A stretch of 64,000 nucleotides of DNA from Spongilla lacustris (lineage: Eukaryota; Porifera; Demospongiae; Spongillida; Spongillidae), in contig OX442415.1 of assembly GCA_949361645.1 (NCBI GenBank), positions 5,878,023-5,942,022 on the forward strand. The letters are read 5' to 3'. Below are positions 56,270-64,000 of the stretch, in pieces. Positions within the stretch are counted from its first letter, which is position 1. The number at the start of each line of letters is the position of its first letter. The notes beneath the pieces were generated by a model, which saw only the letters and a program-made list of their open reading frames with translations, made no database searches and was not told the origin of the DNA. Made by a program: the position numbers and the translations under genes.

Positions 56270-57230
56270 AAAGGTGCACACTGGACCTGACAATAGCTCA
56301 GCATCCTGTGTGATCCACATCCCGCTACTCTGTGGCACTAGAGGCAATGCCCCTTTGTGTAGATGTCATTGTTTTCATTTTGTTGGCTCTTAAATAGCTT
56401 GATCGACTAGTGTTTCAGGTATTCCCTTACTGGAATCAGTAAATTGTCCACCTGGGGTAAATTGCAGCATATACTTTTGCCCATTGATACAACTCTGATT
56501 GGCTAAGCTCACATCTGTGTTGTCCTATAACAGAGCAGATGTAGCTTTGGATCTACTGAGTATTCATTAAACTATTTGCACTGTTGGTGCCAAAACCTGA
56601 CCATGTTATTGAAGGCATGAAACAACTATATGAATCTTGATAATATCTTCCAAAACATAATACGACTATATCCCTCCTTGTTCAGCTATGTGACCCAGAA
56701 ACTTTACAGATGACTGGTGAAACACAGATTTCTCTCAGTTAAATATCACCGTAACATTCAGAATTCACAAACCACCCTATGATCAGTGAAATGATTTCTC
56801 CAAACACGAGCAGCCAGCTAGGGTACATGTACTTTAATATATTAATTATTTCAGGCATGGGCAGTGGAATGAGAAATGGAGGAATGCTTGCATTGAAATG
56901 TATGGCTGATTAAAAATTCATTCCAAGACATCAACAAATAAAATCATACTAGAGCTCGGTACACGTTCCCACATAAAAATGCGATTTTTGTTTGCCATTT
57001 TGTATTGACATTAATGGAGTGTGGGAAAGCTAGGTCCTGATTACTTTTGACCTCACAGGTCTTGCCATCTCCACACAAAGTCAAATCTGTTGCTGTATGG
57101 CAGATTGAACCTATGCACCTGATGAGAGTTCTTAGAGAGTTGCTAGCAATTCACACCAGATGTAATCAAGATCAGTCCTAACCCTTTTGCTATGCTCAGG
57201 ATGTTACATATTTAGGTTCCTAATTACATG
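56270..57230. other. Intron of module D, no other gene seen
   Basis: Diverged copy of the module C intron. Confidence 0.5.
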
Positions 57231-57280
57231 GCCTCACTGTCTAACACCTATTGCATCTATTGAGTTATTCGTATTCTCAC

Positions 57281-57592
57281 CTTGAACGGTCAGATTAGCT
57301 GGTTCACTTGTCTTTATATTGGTGAAACTGATATCTATCACTTTACAGATCACTTCTGTGTTATTGTTGATAGAATTAGATGGGATGTAGAGACTAGATG
57401 TGACCATATTTCCTGTGGGTGTTGCAGGGACAACTCTTATTCCCCTTTGTACATGTACTGCATTATAACCGCTTCGATTCAAAAACCACACAATAACAGA
57501 TCCATCTCCAGAACAGTAGAAAACAGCTGAAGCATTGTTCTCAAATACTGTGTAGTTCCCTTGAGGTGAGAGGACTACATAGCCAGTAGTAC
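57281..57592 (-). CDS. Module D Ig exon
   Basis: 104 codons, open: TTGYVVLSPQGNYTVFENNA, SAVFYCSGDG, the Trp in VIVWFLNRSGY, and NNNTEVICKVIDI. Belongs to the C/D Ig subtype. Confidence 0.85.
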
Positions 57593-57793
57593 CTGAAGAT
57601 GGTATATATGGTACATGTGTTGTGATAGAGTAACAACATTTGTACATGTTTATGGTGTTTCATTGTAAATGAAAAATCTAATAATAGTAAGGTTTTCAAT
57701 AATGAAAGGGTTGTTGACAAAGCATCTAATGCATGGCTATGTCAGCTCCCTTGTGGGGAATATAATAATAAGCAATAAAATGATTGTACTTAC

Positions 57794-57842
57794 TTTTAAG
57801 GTGTAGACACAACATCAAGTAGAAAGCAGTCCTCATTTGCAT
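57794..57842 (-). CDS. Module D signal-peptide exon
   Basis: MQMRTAFYLMLCLHLK, phase-1 donor GTAAGT. The ATG follows ACATCATAG. Confidence 0.75.
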
Positions 57843-59289
57843 CTATGATGTAACGTATCTATGTATGATTAGGACATGCATGTACACATCTAGTTCAGTG
57901 CAATCAAAGTCTTTTAAACAAGCTGTGTATAAAAAGTATGTACCCTATCATAAAACATTTTCTGCACTTCTGCATGTGGCAGTAACCAGTATAGTGTCCA
58001 AACACTAAACGATCATATTGGACTACTAGAAGTGGTATAACGTCAAGAAGAAAATTACCATCATACAATGTATTTGAGCCAGTGTCATTTTAAGTCACGC
58101 ACCACACCTAAATGTGCTAGAAGTGTGATTTTGTGACTGTGTAGCTCATGAGAATAACAGACAATATAGTAATATACACATTGGGGCACTGATGCCATGG
58201 GAATACTCGTCTATAATACCTGAAACAAATTAATTTACTGTAACAGCCAGTTTCATTCAATTCTTACACATAATAGTCTGTTTTGCAAATCTCACCTGTG
58301 GAACAAAACGAGGGCAAAAAGATGACCTTTTATAATCTACCTATGTATCCTCTGGTGCTGGTTAACATTGTTCTCTTTCTAGTACAAGTAATGGAAATCA
58401 AGTTGTATTAGAGCCAGATAGGAATCACGTTGAAATAAACTGAAATTGGGGACCACAGCAAAAGGAGGGGCATTGTGGCCTTCGTAATGGTAAGGGAACG
58501 GCTAAGAGCTACAGGATATTATACGCACATAAATATTCGTACCATGTACGTAGAATGTCGATTCATCCAGTCCCATGTGATGTAGCGCTTATATTCAGTA
58601 CACAATTACATTATATTATTTCGAAAAATAGCGTCAATATGACGTAGACTTGCATGTTCATGTGCATCCCATAACATGTCGTGCACTAATTTTAACATAT
58701 ATTCGAGCATATATCTTCAAAAAAAACTATAATAATTATCAGCTCAGAATACACTCAAAATGTGCTTGAAGTACGTTAGATATGTATTCCACTGGCGGCA
58801 GAGTGTTATGCTGCAAGGGGTCCAGAGGCTTTAAAGCTTTCTCACACGTAGGTACTCGTTTAGCCATTCGTGGAAATACCTCTAAATCTATGGCATTGTG
58901 ACCTCTTTGGCCGTCTCAGCCATTCACTAGTTAGAGCTAATTAGCCTAATGCTAGTGCCATTCTGATTCGTTCCTACTCCCACCTTATGCAGCAGGTGAA
59001 TGAACTTTGTGTGTAATTGTTGTATTGTGTCATTTGTGTGTGGTTATTAATGTATTGTGATACAATAGTCAACTATAAATATGCAGATATCCATTATTGA
59101 CGTGAGGATCATATCGTATCCATGCATCCTTCGCAAATGCGCAATTTGCGAGCGATTATATATGTAGCTTTATCTCATTCCGCTGACATTCATTTAGTTG
59201 ACTTTCATTTCATAAAGCTATGATTTGGAATGCATGGTATTAAATTTAAAGGTTTTGGACTGTTTATGTTCACAGTTTTGTATATGCTG

Positions 59290-60140
59290 CTATAAGCATT
59301 GATAAGCACGTCCTTCAATGCATAGTACAGCTTTGTTTCTTTGAACTTTGTTTACTGGGACTTTCATTCAATGCACATTTAAAAAAATAATACTAATGGA
59401 TACATCTCATACACATACATACATTTGTACATATATGGACACAGCTGGCGTTTGAAATAGAATACAAAACAGGATATACATCTCAGTGTTATTTGTTTGT
59501 AATATAGATACATGTATATTTCCTCAGGCAACATTATCATTGTTTTCCTGATTACATACTAGCATAAGCAACCAAACACATAAATATCAGGAAAATGCTT
59601 CAACCCTAGTGAAATGTTTTTGTACTTAGTCTAGTCAATACCAGCTATATCTACATGTTGTAATTACAGTTTCAAGAAGACCAAAAAGTATGTTTCTCCC
59701 AACTGTTAAAAATGGGAACATACAATAGTAATTTATATGCAGAATCCTGGTACCTAAAATTCAGACGACTTACATCCTTTGATATACAAATTAGAATCGG
59801 TTTAATTATCTGTTGAAAAATTTACTTTTACGTAATTAAACTGGGGTTCGACAAGTTGGTGTAGCTCCTGGATGTTATGTGTACAGGTACGTACCAATCC
59901 AAAATGGGAGGCATATTAATTCTGCCGGAATAGTCAGCCGCGCCGATGTGCGGTACCTAACCGTCAATCCGTATAAAATTACATGCTACTGAAACTGAAG
60001 ATGTCTACCCTCGTTTCGTACAAATACTATGGATGCATTAGTACACGTAGAAAATGTAAAGCATTGATGCATGAACAATGCAGATATCTTTGAAGTTATT
60101 TCAATCACCAGCACACCTCACTCTTTCTATTGCCAAATTG
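59290..60140. repeat. Shared upstream DNA between modules D and E
   Basis: 59295-59690 matches 45600-45910 (upstream of C). 59860-60135 matches 35220-35470 (upstream of B). Confidence 0.65.
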
Positions 60141-60289
60141 ATTTTACGTAATCTATCGCCTCATTGAATTGGTTACAGAAGATCTTACAGGTGCATCATG
60201 TTTTAGCTGGTCCTGGTATGTGTTCTCTGGTAAAGCAAATATGTGCTTATGGTTATGTATATTCTGGCATATGTTTATTTATGTATGTT

Positions 60290-60571
60290 CAATCAATGCA
60301 TGAACAATGCATCAGCTGTTTTCTACTGTTCTGGAGACGGATATTTTCTTCAGTGGAAATTAAATGGAATTAGTTTTGGTTCAGTACACCAGCATAGAGG
60401 TATAACATACACTACACTCAGTGGAGCTGGAGCTACTGTCACATCTACCCTCCACATCCCATGCAATTCTACACGGCACAAGTAACAACAACACAGAAGT
60501 GATCTGTAAAGTGATAGATGGCACTTTAACCAATGTACAGTTCAGTAATTCATCAAAATTTACTGTTCAAG
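60290..60571 (+). pseudogene. Module E Ig exon remnant
   Basis: From AMNNASAVFYCSGDG-like sequence (NNASAVFYCSGDGYFLQWKL), SVHQHRGITY, TSTLHIPCNS. A frame change follows, then NNNTEVICKVIDG and GTGAGA. The 5' part (60215-60289) instead resembles 30905-30960. Confidence 0.75.
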
Positions 60572-60599
60572 GTGAGAATTGGCTAGAAAAAAAAAAACT

Positions 60600-61018
60600 A
60601 AACTTCAGTCTATTCCAATATGTTACCTAGTACCTAGAAATGAACTATGTAAATCTCTGAGAAGTCCCTACAAATACAAAATCCAATGTTTAATCCAAAG
60701 CTGTAAAGAAATCCAGTAAGTATACACACTTTTTTGGGATAGGTATGTAGCTAACTTTATTGAGAAATCAAAATCGATTTCTTCGGCCATAGCCAGAAAT
60801 GGCCCATAAGTACGCGGTCATTCTGTTGTTTTTTTCCTCCACACATGTACTCTAGATATGCATTAAGCACCCATTTACTGACTAAAATAAAGACAAATCA
60901 AATTCATTTAAAACACGTATTCAGTAATGTATTTAAATTAAGACAATTTTAATATATGTACAAGGTACAGAATACGTAATGCACACAACACTTAAATCAA
61001 ACTACAGTTAATTAAACT
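60600..61018. other. Intron DNA of module E, nothing seen
   Basis: AT-rich, no feature. Confidence 0.5.
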
Positions 61019-61240
61019 TTAAGATAGGAGCCACCTGGAGGGGATTGCTGTCGTATTCGCTCTCACCAAGTGCAGGTTGAGCCTACATGTACTGTACAGC
61101 TCAGACAACACAGCTGATTTTGTTTTGCCCAATATTATGGCACGACGGGAGGCAAGCATTTGAAACGAATCTATGGCTTCCTTTCCCCGGGCCCCAAGCT
61201 CTGCAACCAAATGTATTAATAATCATCATGAATAATACCT
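61019..61240 (-). pseudogene. C-terminal relic of a reverse-transcriptase-type ORF
   Basis: The minus strand reads AELGARGKEAIDSFQMLASR, then GKTKSAVLSELY, then an inserted TACATG and RLNLHLVRANTTAIPSRWLL before a stop. It is homologous to the relic at 1935-2021 over both DNA and peptide. It lies in the Ig-FN3 intron of module E, opposite in strand. Identity from family memory. Confidence 0.6.
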
Positions 61241-61481
61241 GTAATAATTCACGAAGTCTAACTGATGATTTTTTGCTCACATGTGACATTGATTTCAACC
61301 AAATAACAAAATTAAAGTACAGCGTGCCAAAGCTTCTACGCGGCACTGCGATACTGCTGTGGTAAAAGCATAAAAAAGCAGAAAAAAGCTCGCCAATTTT
61401 TATTTCATTGCCTGGTAACCTCGGAAAATGCTCAGTTACAATTTCCACGCTTTCCTTGTACATTTCACTAGTTACAAGCAT
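61213..61481 (-). pseudogene. Coding-like frame, unrecognised
   Basis: Minus strand: MLVTSEMYKESVEIVTEHFP, RLPGNEIKIGELFSAFLCFY, HSSIAVPRRSFGTLYFNFVI and WLKSMSHVSKKSSVRLRELL. It is protein-like over about 80 residues and sits directly upstream of the RT-type relic, but in a different frame. It may belong to another gene or to the element. Family unknown. Confidence 0.35.
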
Positions 61482-61537
61482 TTCTACCTACAGGTTTTTT
61501 CGAGGTTTTCCGATTTTTGATAAAACAAACAGCTCCT

Positions 61538-61590
61538 CATATATATATATATATATATATATAATTATAATTATATATATATTATATATA
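61538..61590. repeat. (AT)n palindrome
   Basis: TATATATA with an internal ATAATTATAATTAT inversion. Confidence 0.9.
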
Positions 61591-62716
61591 TACCTGACTA
61601 CCTGTATAACCCCAGTTTTATTGCTATCAGCTCTTTATGCAAAATAAGCAACACGTGCCCAATTAATACAGTGTAAAGGGAAAGGAAGCCATAGTTTGTA
61701 CAGTACATGTAGGCTCAATCCATTATTCGAACAGCATATGCCCCCAATAATTCAACACAAACTGAAGTGCATTGAGTAGAATCCGCCGACGCAGTCACCG
61801 TAGAATTATTTGTCACCAATTTACGGATTTCTTCCAGAAAAAGCGTGATATGTTATGTGATGTTGCTTGCATGTTTGCACCAATTTTACATGTACTTCTT
61901 TCATATCAACAGCGAGTATTAAAATTAATGCATGTATATAGCCGTTAGCGATTATCTGGACTACGAATATTCAATATACACCTGTAGCTCCTATGAGTAC
62001 CGCCCCCCCCCCCCCCCCCCCCCCCCCCCAACAGTGATGAGTATGCTGCACTTCTGAGCGGGATTCCCTAGCAGCTAAGCTCGATGGGTATTGCACCTAT
62101 ATAGCAGTTAATAATATAGTATCTGCGAGCTACATGTACATGTTGCATGCAGGCATTGTAAGGAAGTAGCATCTCACGTCACTGCTGCACTGATACATAT
62201 ATACATGCAGTAAACTGTGAGAAATACATGTACATGTAAATGGAGCATTCACTCTCTGATGTATACTGATACTGGTATTTGCTTTTGAGATATAAATTAT
62301 GCTCTTAAATAATTATAGCAGAATAATATACTATATTCATGCCGGCTGATATACTCATGCAGCTAGGTGTAAATGCATGCATTAGAAATGATACTGGCAT
62401 GATAGCTATAGTGTTATTTCAATGTTTAGAGAATGCATGCGTGTCAAAAATACCGCTATGTTAGCACCCACCGCACGAAGTTAAATGTAAGTCCGTGCAC
62501 TCCTGCTCATAAGGCATACTTCACCATGCTCAGATGAGATATTAGGTAGTAACTCCTGATCCTGCTTTTTGTTTTAGCTACACCATTTGATAAATGTGTA
62601 TGTACTATACATGTACATGTATACTGCAGAGAGCGTGGGATGAGCGCCAAAGGTATTTAAATTGCCGATTTTTTCCAACTAAAAGAAATTCTGAAATCGG
62701 TAATGTATTCTACTAA
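61591..62716. other. Intron DNA of module E, no exon seen
   Basis: Contains AAAGGAAGCCATAGTTTGTA at about 61680, a short echo of the RT relic, and a poly-C tract (62003-62029). Confidence 0.5.
62003..62029. repeat. Poly-C tract, about 27 bases
   Basis: Homopolymer. Length uncertain. Confidence 0.9.
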
Positions 62717-62945
62717 ATGCATAGTCTACTGAATAATTCATTGCACACAAAAACCTTAAAATCGGTTACACACCCTATTTTGGGGTATACATGTATACAA
62801 GACAGTTCACCACTAGAAGTTGTTTATCTTATATTGTCATTCATTTTCACCAGACAATTTTTATTTCAGGAAAATGTACGCTCTGCTTCGTCACACATGA
62901 CTGTGGTTGTGCATACACCTGAAGCTTATAATATTTACCTTCTAG

Positions 62946-63293
62946 GTCCTCTTAATGCTCCATACAACTTCTCAGTAGCCATGTCCAACACCACATCAAT
63001 ACTCACCTGGGGTGCACCATTTTCACTTGATGTCACAGGCTACAATCCTGATATATTCAATTACACCCTGTGTGCCAATATCACCATATACGGATGTAAG
63101 ACCATCCCCAGTGATCCAGACTGTACCTTCCCAAGGACATGTACCTCATCAGTTGATTTCACTGACCCTTCACTAAATGGTACAAATAAGACCATCATGG
63201 ACTATGGTGATACAATTGTACTTACGTTCTTTGCAATTAATGGAGCTGGAAATGGAAATATGGCTGAATATATTTACCACAATAAAGAAATTT
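62946..63293 (+). CDS. Module E FN3 exon
   Basis: 116 codons, open: GPLNAPYNFSVAMSNTTSIL, TWGAPFSLDV, the four-cysteine insert, and INGAGNGNMAEYIYH. Donor GTAAGT. Confidence 0.85.
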
Positions 63294-63411
63294 GTAAGTA
63301 CATTTTTTGGTGGAGAAAAAAGTATCAATTCAACTGTTTGCATATTATTTTTGCCTATAATTAGCTATATAGCTGGCTATAGTCACTGGCATTATTTGTC
63401 TATATACACAG

Positions 63412-63498
63412 CTGGCAAAACAGAAGCTTCAATCACCACCACATCCTCATACACCACTAGTATCATATATTCAAATTCATAAACAAACAATACTGCTG
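63412..63498 (+). pseudogene. Module E stalk exon with in-frame TAA
   Basis: GKTEASITTTSSYTTSIIYS then NS and TAA (63480-63482). The donor GTAAGG is intact. Confidence 0.8.
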
Positions 63499-63564
63499 GT
63501 AAGGAGATTTCGTGATACATGTATGCTTTTAATATGTATGAAGAATGTGTCATCATAAATATAG

Positions 63565-63657
63565 TCTATGGAGCAATCAGTGGAGTGTCAGTGCTATTAA
63601 TATCAGCTATTGTGGGTGTGGTCTGTGTAGGTATCTACATCAAATATAAACACAAAG
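63565..63657 (+). CDS. Module E transmembrane exon
   Basis: 31 codons, VYGAISGVSVLLISAIVGVV then CVGIYIKYKHKG. Acceptor ATAG. Confidence 0.7.
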
Positions 63658-63721
63658 GTACAGTTATAGTCAGTGACGTGGTGCTCGTTTTATATGAGCA
63701 GTCCACATTGATATTGACTAG

Positions 63722-63837
63722 ATCGTTTGGAGAACATTCAAATGGAAGTGAACCATGCATATGAAGTGGTCAACAAAAGAACTCCCTCTGATATCAAGGA
63801 TATGGTACCATGTCCTGCATATGGAGTGGTGCATTAG
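63722..63837 (+). CDS. Module E cytoplasmic tail exon
   Basis: RLENIQMEVNHAYEVVNKRT then PSDIKDMVPCPAYGVVH and TAG. Acceptor ACTAG. Confidence 0.75.
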
Positions 63838-64000
63838 TCATCCACAATTAAATTATTAAATCCTTGTTTTCCACTATCATATGTTTTCTGTGTACACACA
63901 CACATATGTATAAGTGTACATGTACAATGGTACAAGCCATGTGATGGTACATTTTGTGGTATTCATATGGGCACTCCTGTGTATTGTTCCTTAAAAACTG

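Larger units (their letters stand above)
55016..57842 (-). pseudogene. Module D: Ig-FN3 receptor, splice donor lost before the membrane exon
   Basis: Six minus-strand exons, 5' to 3' on the gene: 57794-57842 signal, 57281-57592 Ig, 55576-55920 FN3, 55354-55461 stalk, 55199-55294 membrane, 55016-55131 tail. All exons are open and in phase. The stalk donor is ATAAGG where module C has GTAAGG. If the 59-base intron is retained, the frame runs about 20 more codons and stops at TAG 55292-55294, giving a secreted signal-Ig-FN3-stalk protein. If an unusual AT donor is used, a membrane receptor with a YEVV/YGMV tail results. It may therefore be a soluble form, a pseudogene, or a polymorphic null. The sequence alone does not decide. 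Confidence 0.75.
53902..59270. repeat. Segmental duplication, copy containing module D
   Basis: Partner of 38611-44400, same orientation and order. It lacks the module B region, the RASKR element and the extra tandem block of the other copy. Confidence 0.85.
60290..63837 (+). pseudogene. Module E: Ig-FN3 receptor with stop in the stalk
   Basis: Plus-strand exons: Ig remnant 60290-60571, FN3 62946-63293, stalk 63412-63498, membrane 63565-63657, tail 63722-63837. The Ig exon has lost its first third, and the frame shifts near 60470. The FN3 exon is intact. The stalk has TAA at 63480-63482 where C and D have AAA (Lys), so translation would stop before the membrane exon. Membrane (VYGAISGVSVLLISAIVGVV) and tail (NHAYEVV, PAYGVV) exons are still open and spliceable, and the membrane acceptor has shifted by three bases to ATAG. 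No signal exon was found. As written it is a pseudogene or, if an alternative start is used, a secreted FN3 form. Confidence 0.75.

Noticed and set aside
61538..61590. Functional origin or structural RNA at the AT palindrome
   Set aside because: A simple AT microsatellite with an inversion explains it.

Overview
The window is eukaryotic and reads as invertebrate animal DNA. Genes are built from short exons with GT..AG introns, many introns are very small, and most exons are in phase 1. There are many microsatellites, fold-back elements and dispersed TACATGTA words. A sponge is my best guess, because Ig/FN3 receptors sit beside the lysine/arginine-rich RASKR-type element proteins and degraded reverse-transcriptase fragments I associate with sponge genomes. 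Nothing in the window proves the phylum. LAYOUT: 1-16 kb is mostly non-genic: fold-back and terminal-inverted-repeat elements (79-507, 9335-11696, 13994-15231, 15987-16792), microsatellites, a 782-base C-free minisatellite (6319-7100) and broken gene pieces. 16.8-28.2 kb holds the one receptor gene that looks complete (module A, plus strand, 8 exons, 396 aa): signal peptide, Ig, fibronectin III, Ser/Thr stalk, transmembrane helix, and a tail with two duplicated ITIM-like tyrosine exons. A recent BEL/Pao LTR retrotransposon (20967-27146), itself inside an older candidate element (20777-27970), lies in the intron between the two tail exons. 28-36 kb is repeats and broken gene fragments. 36.5-63.9 kb holds four related modules: B (+, Ig plus an FN3 stub), C (-), D (-) and E (+). 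C, D and E share a different transmembrane exon and a tail with two YxxV motifs. C and D lie in a direct duplication of about 5-6 kb, offset by about 15 kb. 46-52 kb is repeat-rich and carries exon pieces of an RNF113-type zinc-finger gene on the minus strand. HOW THE GENES RELATE: modules A-E look like a local receptor family made by duplication and phase-1 exon exchange. One ectodomain type is joined to two cytoplasmic types, ITIM-like in A and YxxV in C-E, which resembles paired receptors. A is open throughout. B is truncated. C has a stop and a frameshift in its Ig exon. D has lost a splice donor before the membrane exon, and E has a stop at nearly the same point, so both would end as secreted Ig/FN3 forms if expressed (E's Ig exon is also damaged). 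No ligand, expression or recognition role can be read from the sequence. Immune or self-recognition function is inference only.
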